A stretch of 64,000 nt of DNA, taken from Pseudonocardia kunmingensis. GTDB taxonomy: Bacteria; Actinomycetota; Actinomycetes; Mycobacteriales; Pseudonocardiaceae. Position numbers and translations under genes: made by a program. The stretch spans positions 248,001 through 312,000 of the forward strand of contig NZ_VFPA01000002.1 of the NCBI RefSeq assembly GCF_006716445.1, read 5' to 3'. The notes beneath the pieces are model-generated. The model was not told the origin of the DNA. It searched no databases and was given only the letters and a program-made list of their open reading frames with translations. Position 1 is the stretch's first letter. The number at the start of each line of letters is the position of its first letter. Positions 16,737 through 26,695 of this stretch are shown here, piece by piece.

Positions 16737-18605
16737 TCACAGACCCAGGTCGGCCTCGAAGGCGCCTTCTTCGAGCCGGGCCTTGATCGCGCTGACGAAC
16801 CGGCCGGCGTCGGCGCCGTCGACGATCCGGTGGTCGTAGGTCAGCGGCAGGAAGCAGACCGAGCGGATGGCGATCGAGTCCTCGCCGTCCGGGCCGGTGA
16901 CGACCGTGGGCTGCTTGGTGATCTTGCCGGTGCCGAGGATGGCGACCTGCGGCTGGTTGATGATCGGGGTGTCGAAGAGCGCCCCGGCGCTGCCGATGTT
17001 GGTGATGGTGAACGTGCCACCGGACAGCTCGTCGGGACCGATCTTGTTGTCGCGCGTGCGCTGCGCGACGTCGGCGATCCGCCGGGCGATCCCCGCGATG
17101 TTGAGGTCCTCGGCGTTCTTGATCACCGGCACGAGCAGCCCGCGCGGGGTGTCCACCGCGATGGCCAGGTGCACGCCGCCGTGGTAGGTGACCTCCTTGG
17201 TCTCCTCGTTGATCGACGAGTTGACCTGCGGGTAGGCCTTGAGCGCCTCGACCGTGGCCTTCGCGAAGAACGGCAGGAACGTCAGCTTGACGCCCTCGCG
17301 CCGCTCGAACTCGGCCTTCGCGCGGGCCCGCAGCGCGGCGATCCGCGTGACGTCGACCTCCTGCACGGTGGTGAGCTGCGCGGAGATCCGCAGCGACTCG
17401 GTCATGCGCTGCGCGATGACCTGCCGCAGCCGCGGCATCTTCACCGTGGTGCCCGGCTCCGGCGCGTTCGCGGCCGGCTTGGGCACCTGGCGCGCCGGGG
17501 CACCGCTCGGGGCCGGGGCCTGCGGCGCAGGCGCGGACGCCGCCGCAGCGGGCTCCGGCTCGGCGGCCGGCTTCTTCGCATCGGCCGCGGCGAGCACGTC
17601 CTGCTTGCGGATGCGGCCGCCGACACCGGACCCCGTGATCGAGGTCAGGTCCACGTCGTGCTCCGCCGCGAGCTTGCGCACGAGCGGGGTGACGTACGGC
17701 GCGCCGCCCCGGCCGCCGTCCTCCTGCCCGCCGTCCTGCTCGTCGTCCTGCCCGGCGGGGCGCTCGGGCTGCTCGGTGGCGACCTCGGCGCGCTCGGTGT
17801 CGGCGTCGGCCTGCGCGGCCTGCGACGCCGACCCGTTCCCGGAGGGCTGCTGCTCGGCCTGCTGCCGCGGGGGCTCCTCGGCCTGCTCCTGGGCGGGCTC
17901 TGGCTCCTGCGCGGCGGGGGCACTCTGCGCCGAGGCGTCGCCGATGACGGCGAGCTGCCCGCCGACGTCGACGGTGTCGTCCTCGTTGGCGGAGATCTCC
18001 AGCAGGGTGCCGGCCACGGGGGAGGGGATCTCGGTGTCGACCTTGTCGGTGGAGACCTCGAGCAGCGGCTCGTCGACCTCGACCCGGTCACCGACCTGCT
18101 TGAGCCACCGGGTGACGGTGCCCTCGGTGACGCTCTCGCCGAGCTCGGGCATGTTCACGGCGGTGCCCTCACCGCCGGTGGAACCGGTGGCCGCACGCGG
18201 CGCCTCGGTGGGCTCCTCGGCCTGGTTCGCCGGGGCGGCCGGCTCCTGGGCGTCGGCCTCCTCCTCGGCGGGTGCCTCCGCGGCGGACTCCGCGGGGGTC
18301 TCGCCCCCGGTGTCGCCGGCACCGCTGTCGTCGGCACCGCTGTCGCCGGACTCGGCGGGCGCCTCGTCGGCGTCGCCGATGACGGCGAGCTCACCGCCGA
18401 CCTCGACGGTGTCGTCCTCGCCCGCGACGATGCGCTGCAGGACGCCTGCGGCAGGGGAGGGGATCTCGGTGTCGACCTTGTCGGTGGAGACCTCGAGCAG
18501 GGGCTCGTCGACCTCGACCCGGTCGCCCTCCTGCTTGAGCCATCGGGTGACGGTGCCCTCGGTGACACTCTCACCGAGGGCGGGCATCTGGACGGAGAAG
18601 GCCAT
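16737..18605 (-). CDS. sucB: Dihydrolipoamide acyltransferase (E2, DlaT/SucB type)
   Basis: This is the E2 core of the pyruvate/2-oxoglutarate dehydrogenase complexes. The 622 residues hold two lipoyl domains with lipoylated Lys43 and Lys187 (both in [14 protein letters not shown]), joined by long Ala/Glu/Asp-rich linkers. A peripheral-subunit-binding domain follows ([20 protein letters not shown], about 305-325), then the catalytic domain ending in [14 protein letters not shown] with the His592/Asp596 motif. In actinobacteria this single E2 serves PDH and, in mycobacteria, peroxynitrite reductase; OGDH E2 activity lies in Kgd, so DlaT may be the better name. The linkers make it longer than the 553-residue mycobacterial protein. 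It lies 45 bases after lpd in one operon. Confidence 0.95.
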   Translation of the reverse strand: MAFSVQMPALGESVTEGTVTRWLKQEGDRVEVDEPLLEVSTDKVDTEIPSPAAGVLQRIVAGEDDTVEVGGELAVIGDADEAPAESGDSGADDSGAGDTGGETPAESAAEAPAEEEADAQEPAAPANQAEEPTEAPRAATGSTGGEGTAVNMPELGESVTEGTVTRWLKQVGDRVEVDEPLLEVSTDKVDTEIPSPVAGTLLEISANEDDTVDVGGQLAVIGDASAQSAPAAQEPEPAQEQAEEPPRQQAEQQPSGNGSASQAAQADADTERAEVATEQPERPAGQDDEQDGGQEDGGRGGAPYVTPLVRKLAAEHDVDLTSITGSGVGGRIRKQDVLAAADAKKPAAEPEPAAAASAPAPQAPAPSGAPARQVPKPAANAPEPGTTVKMPRLRQVIAQRMTESLRISAQLTTVQEVDVTRIAALRARAKAEFERREGVKLTFLPFFAKATVEALKAYPQVNSSINEETKEVTYHGGVHLAIAVDTPRGLLVPVIKNAEDLNIAGIARRIADVAQRTRDNKIGPDELSGGTFTITNIGSAGALFDTPIINQPQVAILGTGKITKQPTVVTGPDGEDSIAIRSVCFLPLTYDHRIVDGADAGRFVSAIKARLEEGAFEADLGL

Positions 18606-18650
18606 TTCGGGTCGGAGCTCCTCTTCCTGCGGTTCGGGGGTTCGGGGGCG

Positions 18651-20033
18651 TCAGCTGTGGCTGTGCAGGGGCTTGCCGGCGAGCGCGAGGTGCGCTTCCC
18701 CGAACGCCTCGTTCTGGGTGGGGTGGGCGTGCACGAGGGCGGCGACGTCCTCGGCCTGGGCGTCCCAGTTGTAGACCAGCTGGGCCTCGCCGATCAGCTC
18801 GCCGACGCGCGCGCCGACCATGTGGATGCCGACGACCGGACCCTGCGTGCCCTCGCCGCCCGCCTTGACGAGCTTGATCGCACCCTGGGTCTGCAGGATC
18901 TGGCTCTTGCCGTTGCCCGCGAGGTCGTAGGTCAGCGTCTGGATCTCCCCGTGGCGCTCGCGGGCCTGCGCCTCGGTGAGCCCGACGGAGGCCACCTCGG
19001 GCTCGCAGTAGGTGACGCGCGGGATGCCGGCCTCGTCGATGGGCGGCGGGTTGAGGCCCGCGATCTGCTCGGCCACGAAGATGCCCTGGGCGAAGCCGCG
19101 GTGGGCCAGCTGCAGGCCGGGGACGATGTCGCCGAGGGCGTACACACCTCGGAGGTTGGTGCGCAGCTGCTCGTCGGCGAGGACGAACCCGCGCTCCATC
19201 GCGACGCCGGCCTCCTCGAAGCCGTGGCCCGCGGTGTTGGGGCCGCGGCCGACGGCCACCAGGAGCAGGTCGGCCTCGATCTCCTCGCCGGACTCCAGCG
19301 AGACGGTGACCGACTCGTCGGTCTGCTTCGCGCCGGTGAACTTCACACCGGTCTTGAAGGCGATCTTGCGGCGGCGGAACGCACGCTCGAGCAGCTTGGA
19401 GGCGAACTCGTCCTCGTTGGGGACGAGGTGGGGCAGCGCCTCGACGATGGTGACCTCGGCGCCGAAGCTCTTGAAGACCGAGGCGAACTCGACTCCGATC
19501 ACGCCGCCGCCGAGCACGACCACCCGGTCGGGGACGTTGTCGAGCCGGATGGCCTCGTTGCTGGTGATGATCCGGCCGCCGATGTCGAGGCCGGGAAGCG
19601 ACTTGGCGTAGCTGCCGGTGGCGAGCACGACGTTCTTCCCGACGTAGCGGTCGTCACCGACCACCACGGTGTTCGGCCCCTCGAAGCGCCCGGTGCCCTC
19701 CACCAGGGTGATCTTGCGGGACTTCACCAGCCCCTGCAGGCCCTTGTAGAGCTTGGCGATCACGCCGTCCTTGTAGCCGTTGACGCCGGCCATGTCGATG
19801 CCGGCGAGCGAGCTCTTGACGCCGATCTTGTCGCCCTCGCGGGCGGCGTCGGCCACCTCGGCGGCGTGCAGCAGCGCCTTCGTGGGGATGCAGCCGTAGT
19901 GCAGGCAGGTGCCGCCGAGCTTGTCGCGCTCCACCAGCACCACGGACATCCCCAGCTCTGCAGCGCGCAGCGCGGCGGCGTAGCCGCCCGATCCGCCGCC
20001 GAGAACGACGAGGTCCGCGTTGTGCTCGGGCAC
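18651..20033 (-). CDS. lpdA: Dihydrolipoyl dehydrogenase (E3)
   Basis: This flavoprotein reoxidises dihydrolipoyl groups of E2 with NAD. The 460 residues have the FAD motif VVLGGGSGGYAAAL (9-22), the redox disulfide C43/C48 in GGTCLHYGCIPTK, the NAD motif VVVLGGGVIGVEFAS and the C-terminal catalytic His-Glu in HAHPTQNEAFGEAH. GTG 20033 follows GGGAG at 8 bases and is preferred over the frame start at 20108. First gene of the lpd-sucB operon. In M. tuberculosis lpd is elsewhere, so its position here unites E2, E3 and both lipoylation enzymes. Confidence 0.96.
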   Translation of the reverse strand: MPEHNADLVVLGGGSGGYAAALRAAELGMSVVLVERDKLGGTCLHYGCIPTKALLHAAEVADAAREGDKIGVKSSLAGIDMAGVNGYKDGVIAKLYKGLQGLVKSRKITLVEGTGRFEGPNTVVVGDDRYVGKNVVLATGSYAKSLPGLDIGGRIITSNEAIRLDNVPDRVVVLGGGVIGVEFASVFKSFGAEVTIVEALPHLVPNEDEFASKLLERAFRRRKIAFKTGVKFTGAKQTDESVTVSLESGEEIEADLLLVAVGRGPNTAGHGFEEAGVAMERGFVLADEQLRTNLRGVYALGDIVPGLQLAHRGFAQGIFVAEQIAGLNPPPIDEAGIPRVTYCEPEVASVGLTEAQARERHGEIQTLTYDLAGNGKSQILQTQGAIKLVKAGGEGTQGPVVGIHMVGARVGELIGEAQLVYNWDAQAEDVAALVHAHPTQNEAFGEAHLALAGKPLHSHS

Positions 20034-20192
20034 GTGTGTACTCCCTACCGATCGGCCGCCACGGGGTGTGGGCAGCGGCATGTGACGCCGCGGATCCCAT
20101 CTTGTCATCTGCCGGGGTCACGCGTGGCGGCTGGTGCTTCCCGGGAGCGAATCACCCGCGTCGTGCGTTCGATCAGACGGGAGGTGGGTCGG

Positions 20193-20537
20193 ATGGGCCT
20201 GCTGGCGAGGTGGACGAGGGGCCGGAGCGGGGCCCGCGGTGCGGCCGACGACGACCGGGCGCACCTGCGGCGGTGGGCCGCGGCGCACGAGGGCGTGGAG
20301 GCCTTCGTCGAGCCGCGCACCACGGTCACCGCCACCACCGTGTTGCTGGTGGACAAGGACGGTGCGTGGACGCGCAGGCGCGTCGCCGACCCGGCCGCCG
20401 CCCGGAAGTTCGCCCGCTCGCTCGCGATGCCGGTCTACGACGTGCAACTCGTCGGCTACCCGCAGCGGATGCGCGACCACGACGCCCGCGAGCGGGTCCT
20501 GCGCGAGCGGGCCCGCCGCGCCCGGCTGGAGGAGTAG
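20193..20537 (+). CDS. Conserved small actinobacterial protein
   Basis: The 114-residue protein has the conserved block FVEPRTTVTATTVLLVDKDG (about 39-58), then RRRVADPAAARKFARS and PVYDVQLVGYPQRMRDHDAR (about 80-99). I remember it as a widespread small protein often labelled oxidoreductase without evidence; no cofactor motif is visible. ATG 20193 follows GGAGG at about 8 bases. It is divergent from lpd, which is its only contextual clue. Confidence 0.78.
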   Translation: MGLLARWTRGRSGARGAADDDRAHLRRWAAAHEGVEAFVEPRTTVTATTVLLVDKDGAWTRRRVADPAAARKFARSLAMPVYDVQLVGYPQRMRDHDARERVLRERARRARLEE

Positions 20538-20586
20538 CGCCTGTTGGGCGCAGGAGCGGCGGGCGTGTTGCCCAGGCTCCCACCCG

Positions 20587-20635
20587 GACGAACGGCACTC
20601 TCGTCGGTACCTAGCCGACGAAAGTGCCGTTCGTC
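20587..20635. repeat. 49-bp palindromic repeat, copy 1 (family A)
   Basis: The outer arms GACGAACGGCAC and GTGCCGTTCGTC pair perfectly, and inner CGTCGG/CCGACG arms flank a CTAG-containing loop. The same 49-bp unit is found at 38268 and 42214. It follows a plus-strand gene and could terminate transcription in both directions. Confidence 0.75.
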
Positions 20636-20772
20636 ATGCGGATCCCGCTCGTCAGGAACCCGGGAGGAGCCGCCGCGGAGCTGACGCCCCCTTGTCGGTG
20701 ACCGGCCGCTGCACGGCACCGAGAACGTTCATGGCCGCTAGCGTCATCCGCAGGCGGCGAGAGGGGACCGGT

Positions 20773-22518
20773 GTGAACCTGATCATCGAGAAGAACGTCA
20801 TGGTGCCGATGCGCGACGGTGTGCGGATGGCCACCGACGTCTACCGGCCGGAGGGGGACGGGCCCTTCCCCGTGCTGGTGCAGCGGCTGCCGTACGGCAA
20901 GGAGGTGCCGGGCCTGCGCAACCTCTCCTTCGACGTGCTGCGCGGCGCGCAGGCCGGCTACGCCGTCGTCGTGCAGGACACCCGCGGCCGGTTCGCCAGC
21001 GAGGGTGAGTTCAACCCGTTCTTCGACGAGGCCGCCGACGGCGCCGACACCGTCGCGTGGGCGGCGGCGCAGCCGTGGTCCACCGGGCGGGTCGGCATGA
21101 TCGGCGGCTCGTACTTCGGGGCCACCCAGTGGCTGGCGGCGGGCCAGGCGCCGCCCGCGCTGGCGGCGATCGCGCCGTTCGTCACCACCGACCAGTACTA
21201 CGAGGGCTGGGCCTACCAGGGCGGGGCGTTCCAGCTGGGCTTCAACCTGCACTGGACGCTGTCCGCGCTCGGGCTCGCCGAGCTGCAGCGGCGCCTGGTG
21301 GCGGGGAGCGCCACACCCGAGCAGTTCGGTGCGCTCGTCGCCGCCGTCGACGCCAACGAGGAGCTCTACCGGCGCACGCCGCTGCGGGGGCTGCCCGAGC
21401 TCAAGGGCATCGCCCCCTACTACGACGACTGGCTCGACCACCCGTCCTACGACGGGTTCTGGCGCTCCTGCGCACCGCGCGAGCACTACGGCGACATCAC
21501 CGTGCCCGCCCTGAACATGGGCGGCTGGTACGACCTGTTCCTCAAGGGCACGATCGCCAACTACACCGGGATGAGGGCGGCAGGTGGCAGTGCTGCGGCG
21601 CGGGACCTGCAGCGCCTCGTCATCGGGCCGTGGGCGCACGGTCCGGTGAGCGGCTGGTTCCCGGAACGGGGCTTCGGGCTGTTGTCGGGGGCCGACGCGG
21701 CCGACGTCACCGGCATGCAGCTGCGGTGGTTCGACCACCTGCTCAAGGGCGAGGACAACGGGTTCGAGGGCGACAAGCCGGTGCGCGTCTTCGTGATGGG
21801 CGCCGGCGTCTGGCGCGACGAGGACGACTGGCCGCTGCCCGGCACCGAGTTCGTCGACTACCACCTCGGCGGGGAGGGCCGCGCGAACACCGCGGCGGGT
21901 GACGGCACACTCGGCACCGCGCCGCCCGCGGGCACCGCCTACGACGCCTACCTGTACGACCCGCGCGACCCGGTCCCGACCGTCGGCGGTGGGACGTTCC
22001 TGCCGGGGCTGAACGTCGGCGTGAACGCCGGACCCCGCGACCAGCGCGAGGTCGAGCGGCGCGCGGACGTGCTCTGCTACACCACCGAGCCGCTCGCCGA
22101 GCCGCTGGAAGTCATCGGCCCGGTGGAGGCGGTCCTGCACGTCTCGTCCTCGGCGCCGGACACGGACTTCACCGCCAAGCTCGTGGACGTCCACCCGGAC
22201 GGGCGCGCGGAGAACCTGGCCGACGGGATCCTGCGGGTGCGCTACCGCGAGTCGCTGTCCGAGCCGCGGCTGATGGAGCCCGGCCAGGTCTACGAGGTGC
22301 GCGTCGACCTGGTGGCCACGGCCAACCTGTTCCGGGCGGGCCACCGCATCCGGCTCGAGGTCTCCAGCAGCAACTTCCCGCGCTTCGACCGCAACACGAA
22401 CACCGGGGGCACGATCGCGGAGGAGAGCGCGGAGGACTTCCGCCCGGCCCTGAACCGGGTGCACCACGGTGGCGAGCACCGGTCTCGCCTGGTGCTCCCG
22501 GTGATCCGCCGCCGCTGA
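20773..22518 (+). CDS. CocE/NonD family alpha/beta hydrolase
   Basis: This 581-residue serine hydrolase of the X-Pro dipeptidyl-peptidase/cocaine esterase type begins with the family motif VPMRDGVRMATDVYRPEG (11-28). The nucleophile is Ser113 in IGGSYFGATQW. RLVIGPWAHG follows the acid region, and the C-terminal jelly-roll domain starts near LEVIGPVEAVLHVSSSAPDT (about 440) and ends with VHHGGEHRSRLVLPV. Natural substrates of this group are acyl esters or amides and are not deducible. GTG 20773 follows GAGAGGGG; a TAGCGT hexamer about 30 bases upstream is a plausible -10. No secretion signal. Confidence 0.9.
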   Translation: MNLIIEKNVMVPMRDGVRMATDVYRPEGDGPFPVLVQRLPYGKEVPGLRNLSFDVLRGAQAGYAVVVQDTRGRFASEGEFNPFFDEAADGADTVAWAAAQPWSTGRVGMIGGSYFGATQWLAAGQAPPALAAIAPFVTTDQYYEGWAYQGGAFQLGFNLHWTLSALGLAELQRRLVAGSATPEQFGALVAAVDANEELYRRTPLRGLPELKGIAPYYDDWLDHPSYDGFWRSCAPREHYGDITVPALNMGGWYDLFLKGTIANYTGMRAAGGSAAARDLQRLVIGPWAHGPVSGWFPERGFGLLSGADAADVTGMQLRWFDHLLKGEDNGFEGDKPVRVFVMGAGVWRDEDDWPLPGTEFVDYHLGGEGRANTAAGDGTLGTAPPAGTAYDAYLYDPRDPVPTVGGGTFLPGLNVGVNAGPRDQREVERRADVLCYTTEPLAEPLEVIGPVEAVLHVSSSAPDTDFTAKLVDVHPDGRAENLADGILRVRYRESLSEPRLMEPGQVYEVRVDLVATANLFRAGHRIRLEVSSSNFPRFDRNTNTGGTIAEESAEDFRPALNRVHHGGEHRSRLVLPVIRRR

Positions 22519-22534
22519 CCGCCCCCGACCCGAT

Positions 22535-22597
22535 CGCACCTTGGAGCCACACTGCTGTTTCTGACGGCTCAGAACAGCAGTACGGCTCCAAGGTGCG
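22535..22597. terminator. 63-base nested hairpin between convergent genes (palindrome family B)
   Basis: CGCACCTTGGAGCC (22535-22548) pairs perfectly with GGCTCCAAGGTGCG (22584-22597), with an inner CTGCTGTT/AACAGCAG stem. It sits between the convergent hydrolase and aminopeptidase genes. The outer arm and the adjoining bases match the shorter hairpin at 11897-11938, which looks like the same unit with its centre deleted. Confidence 0.7.
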
Positions 22598-22624
22598 GTG
22601 GGAGGCGCGAGGGGAGGCGGTTGT

Positions 22625-24124
22625 TCAGCCGTTCTTTGCTATGTCCGTCAGCAGGGCGTGCAGCGTGCGGACCGGGACGCCCGTTCCGCCCTTCGTCGTG
22701 TAGCCGTACGGGCCACCGCTGTGGAAGCTCGGGCCCGCGATGTCGATGTGGGCCCACGGCAGGCCGGCGGGCACGAACTCGCGCAGGAACGTGCCCGCGA
22801 CGAGCATGCCGCCCCAGCGGCTGCCGGTGACGTTGGCGATGTCGGCGATGCGCGAGTCCAGCTCGCCGCGCAGGTGCTCGGGCAGCGGCATGGCCCAGCC
22901 GTCCTCGCCGGTGGCGCGTGCGTGCGCGGCCACCCGGTCGCGGAAGTCGTCGCTGCCCATGACGCCCGCCGTGCGCAGCCCGAGCGCCACCTGCTGGGCG
23001 CCGGTGAGCGTGGAGGTCTCCACCAGGTAGTCGGGCTCGTCCTCGGCGGCGCGGACGATCGCGTCGGCCAGGATGAGCCGGCCCTCGGCGTCGGTGTTGA
23101 GCACCTCGACGGTGGTGCCGCCGTACATCCGCAGCACGTCGCCCGGGCGGTACGCGGTGGCGCTGGGCATGTTCTCGGCCATCGGGACCGTGGCGGTGAC
23201 GGCCACCGGCAGCTCCAGCTGCGCGGCCAGCACCGTGGCGGCGATGACCGCGGCGGCACCGCCCATGTCCGAGGTCATGTGGTCCATGTTCGCGGCCGGC
23301 TTGATCGAGATGCCGCCCGTGTCGAACGTGATGCCCTTGCCCACCAGCGCGACCTTCGCGCGCGGGTCCGGCCCGCCGGCGTAGCGCAGCCGGACGAGCC
23401 GCGGCGTGCGCGCCGACCCGCCGCCCACGCCGAGCACACCGCCGTAGCCGCCGGTGGCGAGCGCCTCCTCGTCGAGCACCTCCACCTCGACGCCCGCGGC
23501 CTGCGCGAGCTCGCGGGCGCGGGCGGCGAACGTCTCCGGGTAGAGGTCGTTGGGCGGGGTGTTGACCAGGTCGCGCGCCGTGCGCACCGCCGTGGCGACG
23601 GCGGTGGCGACGCGCAGGGTCTCCTCCTGGCCGGCGTCGGCGAACAGGCCGACCGTGCCCACCGGCGCGCGCCCGTTGCCGTTCGAGCGGTAGGCCGTGA
23701 ACTGGTAGGCGCCCAGCAGCGTGCCCTCGGCCGCGGCGCCGAGGTCGATCCGGCCCAGGGTGCTGACGGCGCTCCCGGTGCCGGCCAGCGCGCGGGCGAC
23801 GGCGCCCGCGGCGCGGCGCACCTGCTCGGCGTGCGGTTCCCCACCCTCGTCGGGTGCCCCGAGACCGACCGCGACGAGCAGCGGCGCCGTGGTGCTCCCG
23901 CGCGTGGGCAGCTTCACCACCTCGTCGGCCTTGCCGGTGGCCCCGGCGACGGCGAGCAGCGCGGTGAGCTCGTCGGCACCGCCGAACGCCTCGGCCACCT
24001 CGTCGGCGCCGCGCGCGAGGCGCGGGACCTGCTCCCCGTCGGCGGCGGGCAGCAGCCCGACGACCACGGCGTCGACGTCGGCGGTGGCGGGCGATCCGTC
24101 TGCGATGTGCAGGTCGGTGGACAC
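22625..24124 (-). CDS. pepA: Leucyl aminopeptidase (M17)
   Basis: This hexameric, two-metal cytoplasmic peptidase removes N-terminal residues. The 499 residues include the M17 metal-binding blocks [16 protein letters not shown] (Lys and Asp ligands, about 263-278), the DMGGAAAV segment, and the hallmark [13 protein letters not shown] (about 343-355) with bicarbonate-binding Arg. Length fits. GTG 24124 has GAGAGGA upstream. It is convergent with the CocE-type gene and divergent from the permease, equals pepB of M. tuberculosis and keeps the same neighbours. Confidence 0.95.
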   Translation of the reverse strand: MSTDLHIADGSPATADVDAVVVGLLPAADGEQVPRLARGADEVAEAFGGADELTALLAVAGATGKADEVVKLPTRGSTTAPLLVAVGLGAPDEGGEPHAEQVRRAAGAVARALAGTGSAVSTLGRIDLGAAAEGTLLGAYQFTAYRSNGNGRAPVGTVGLFADAGQEETLRVATAVATAVRTARDLVNTPPNDLYPETFAARARELAQAAGVEVEVLDEEALATGGYGGVLGVGGGSARTPRLVRLRYAGGPDPRAKVALVGKGITFDTGGISIKPAANMDHMTSDMGGAAAVIAATVLAAQLELPVAVTATVPMAENMPSATAYRPGDVLRMYGGTTVEVLNTDAEGRLILADAIVRAAEDEPDYLVETSTLTGAQQVALGLRTAGVMGSDDFRDRVAAHARATGEDGWAMPLPEHLRGELDSRIADIANVTGSRWGGMLVAGTFLREFVPAGLPWAHIDIAGPSFHSGGPYGYTTKGGTGVPVRTLHALLTDIAKNG

Positions 24125-24207
24125 GCGTCGGTCCTCTCGGAGGGGGTGGCGGAGCGGGGCGGCCCACCGGCGGGGCGAGACCCGTTCGAGATGCTAATGA
24201 CACCACC

Positions 24208-25524
24208 GTGCCGTCGGAGCGGCCAGCCCCGGGTGCAAGGCTGGGCGCCGTGTCCTCGAGCCTGCAGCGCCGACTGGGTACGGCCGACGCCACCGTGCTC
24301 GGGCTGGCCGCCATGCTCGGTACGGGCGTGTTCGCGGTCTGGGCGCCCGCCGCCGCGGCCGCCGGGCCCTGGTTGCTGCTCGCCGTGGTGCTCGCGGGCG
24401 TCGTCGCGGCCTGCAACGCCGCCTCCACGGCCGACCTGGCCGTCGCCCATCCGGAGAGCGGCGGCGGGTACGTCTACGGCCGCGCGCGGCTCTCGCCGGG
24501 CGCGGGCCGGCTCGCGGGCGTGGCGTTCCTGGTCGGGAAGACCGCGTCGGCCGCCGCGGCCGCAGGGGTGTTCGGCAGCTACGTGCTCCCGTCGGCGCCG
24601 TTGCCCGCCGCCGTGATGGTGATCGTCGCCGTCACGGTGCTGAACACCGCGGGCGTGCGCTGGACGTCGCGCGGCGCGTACGCGCTGGTCGGGGGCACGC
24701 TCGCGGTGCTGCTCGTCGTGGTGGCGATCGGGTTGCTCGGGCCCGAGGCGGCGCCCGTGTCCACCGCGGCCACCCCGGACGTCGAGCCGGTGCCCACCCG
24801 CGGTGGCGTGTTCGGCGTGCTCACCGCGGCCGGGCTGGTCTTCTTCGCGTTCGCCGGCTACGCCCGGATCGCCACCCTCGGCGAGGAGGTGCGTGACCCG
24901 CGCCGCACGCTGCGCCGCGCCATCGCGCTCGCCCTCGGCATCGCGCTGGTCACCTACCTGCTCGTCGCCGCGGCGCTGCTGGCCGGCCTCGGCAGCGGCC
25001 GGCTGGCCACCGAGGCCGCGCCGCTCGTCGCGGTCGTCGACGGCGGGGAGGCGAGCGCGCTCGGCGTGCTCGTGCGTGCGGGCGCGGCCGTGGCGGCGGG
25101 GTCCGCGCTGCTGTCGGTGCTGGTCGGGGTCAGCCGCACGACGCTGGCGATGGCCCGGCGCGGCGAGCTGCCCACCGCGCTCGCCACGATCTCCTCCCGG
25201 GGCACGCCGTGGCGGGCCGACGTACTGGGCGGCCTGGTCGCGATCGGCGTCGCCGCGCTCGCCGGGCCCGTCGCGGCGATCGCGCTGTCGGCGTGCTCGG
25301 TGCTGGTCTACTACGGTGTGATCAACCTCGCTGCCCTGCGGCTGCCCCTCGAGGACCGCAGCTGGCCGCGCTGGACGTCGTGGCTCGGGCTGCTGCTGTG
25401 CGCGGGGCTCGCGGCGATGCTGCCGACGCAGCAGGTGGTCACCACGGCGGTCGCGCTGGCCGTCGGGTGGGTGCTCTGCACGGTGCTCGGGCGCTCCGCG
25501 ACCGGGGAGGCGGGCGCCGGGTAG
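24208..25524 (+). CDS. APC-superfamily amino acid permease
   Basis: This 438-residue protein has about 12 hydrophobic segments. It opens with [20 protein letters not shown] (about 24-43), the helix-1 GxG substrate motif of APC transporters, and contains [20 protein letters not shown] (about 211-230), the helix-6 signature. Substrate is likely an amino acid, species unknown. GTG 24208 or GTG 24250 ([10 protein letters not shown]) could be the start. The stop TAG at 25522 is the first half of the gcvT -10 hexamer. Confidence 0.87.
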   Translation: MPSERPAPGARLGAVSSSLQRRLGTADATVLGLAAMLGTGVFAVWAPAAAAAGPWLLLAVVLAGVVAACNAASTADLAVAHPESGGGYVYGRARLSPGAGRLAGVAFLVGKTASAAAAAGVFGSYVLPSAPLPAAVMVIVAVTVLNTAGVRWTSRGAYALVGGTLAVLLVVVAIGLLGPEAAPVSTAATPDVEPVPTRGGVFGVLTAAGLVFFAFAGYARIATLGEEVRDPRRTLRRAIALALGIALVTYLLVAAALLAGLGSGRLATEAAPLVAVVDGGEASALGVLVRAGAAVAAGSALLSVLVGVSRTTLAMARRGELPTALATISSRGTPWRADVLGGLVAIGVAALAGPVAAIALSACSVLVYYGVINLAALRLPLEDRSWPRWTSWLGLLLCAGLAAMLPTQQVVTTAVALAVGWVLCTVLGRSATGEAGAG

Positions 25525-25527
25525 GTT
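25522..25527 (+). promoter_or_regulatory. Leaderless promoter -10, gcvT, overlapping a stop codon
   Basis: TAGGTT lies seven bases before GTG 25535; its TAG is the stop codon of the upstream permease gene. Confidence 0.5.
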
Positions 25528-25534
25528 CGCCCGC

Positions 25535-26632
25535 GTGGCCGACCTCCTGACCAGCCCCCTGCACGACCGGCACGTCGCCCTCGGCGCCACCCTCGGCGAG
25601 TTCGGGGGGTGGTCGATGCCCCTGACCTACCCGGCGGGCACGGTGGCCGAGCACACGAGCGTGCGCGACGCCGTCGGGATCTTCGACGTCAGCCACCTCG
25701 GCAAGCTCGCGATCACCGGCCCGGGCGCGGCCGCGTTCGTCGACCGGTGCCTGACCGCCGACCTCGGGAAGCTCGGCCCGGGGCAGGCGCAGTACACGCT
25801 CTGCTGCACCGAGTCCGGCGGCGTGGTCGACGACCTGATCGTCTACCTCGTCGGCCCCGACGAGGTGCTCGCCGTGCCGAACGCGGCCAACGCCGCGCGG
25901 GTCGCGGAGATGCTGCGCGCCGCCGCGCCCGCGGACGTCACGGTCACCGACCGCCACCGCGACCTCGCCGTGCTCGCCGTGCAGGGGCCGAAGGCGGCCG
26001 AGGTGCTCGTCACCGTGCTGCCCGGCGCGGCGGACCTCGCGGGGATGGACTACATGGGGTTCTCCGACGTCGCCGGCATTCGCGTGTGCCGCACCGGCTA
26101 CACCGGCGAGCGCGGCTACGAGCTGCTCGTGCCCGCCGACGACGCCCCCGGCGTGTGGGACGCGCTGCTCGCCGCGGCCGAGCCGCTGGGCGGCGGCCCC
26201 GCCGGGCTGGCGGCGCGCGACACCCTGCGCACCGAGATGGGCTACCCGCTGCACGGGCAGGACCTCTCCGAGGAGATCACCCCGGTGCAGGCGGGCAGCG
26301 GCTGGGCCGTCGGCTGGTCCAAGCCGGAGTTCTGGGGCCGGGAGGCGCTGATCGCGGAGAAGGAGGCGAAGCCGGCGCGGCGGCTGCGCGGCCTGCGCGC
26401 CACCGGCCGCGGCGTGCCGCGGGCCGGCATGGCGGTCCTGGTCGACGGCGCGCCGGTGGGCACCACGACCTCCGGCACGTTCTCCCCGACGCTGAAGACC
26501 GGCATCGCCCTCGCGCTGATCGACACCGCCGCCGGTGTGGGGCTCGACGACGTGGTGACGGTCGACGTCCGCGGGCGTGCTCTGGAGTGCACCGTCGTGA
26601 AGCCCCCGTTCGTCGAGTCGCACGTGCGCTGA
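25535..26632 (+). CDS. gcvT: Aminomethyltransferase (glycine cleavage T protein)
   Basis: GcvT releases ammonia from the aminomethyl-lipoyl group of GcvH and makes methylene-tetrahydrofolate. The 365 residues contain [10 protein letters not shown] (about 22-31), [18 protein letters not shown] (about 48-65), the folate-site [12 protein letters not shown] (about 187-198, conserved Tyr/Glu) and [16 protein letters not shown] (about 228-243). It needs a lipoylated GcvH, tying it to the lipA/lipB genes in the same segment; gcvP/gcvH are not here. GTG start fixed by the promoter spacing. Confidence 0.95.
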   Translation: MADLLTSPLHDRHVALGATLGEFGGWSMPLTYPAGTVAEHTSVRDAVGIFDVSHLGKLAITGPGAAAFVDRCLTADLGKLGPGQAQYTLCCTESGGVVDDLIVYLVGPDEVLAVPNAANAARVAEMLRAAAPADVTVTDRHRDLAVLAVQGPKAAEVLVTVLPGAADLAGMDYMGFSDVAGIRVCRTGYTGERGYELLVPADDAPGVWDALLAAAEPLGGGPAGLAARDTLRTEMGYPLHGQDLSEEITPVQAGSGWAVGWSKPEFWGREALIAEKEAKPARRLRGLRATGRGVPRAGMAVLVDGAPVGTTTSGTFSPTLKTGIALALIDTAAGVGLDDVVTVDVRGRALECTVVKPPFVESHVR

Positions 26633-26682
26633 CGCGGTCGGGGCGGGGGGATGCTCGGACGTCCGACCGTTGCCCCGCCTAG

Positions 26683-26688
26683 TACCGT
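26683..26688 (+). promoter_or_regulatory. Leaderless promoter -10, ilvE
   Basis: TACCGT lies seven bases before ATG 26696. Confidence 0.45.
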
Positions 26689-26695
26689 CTCCGCT

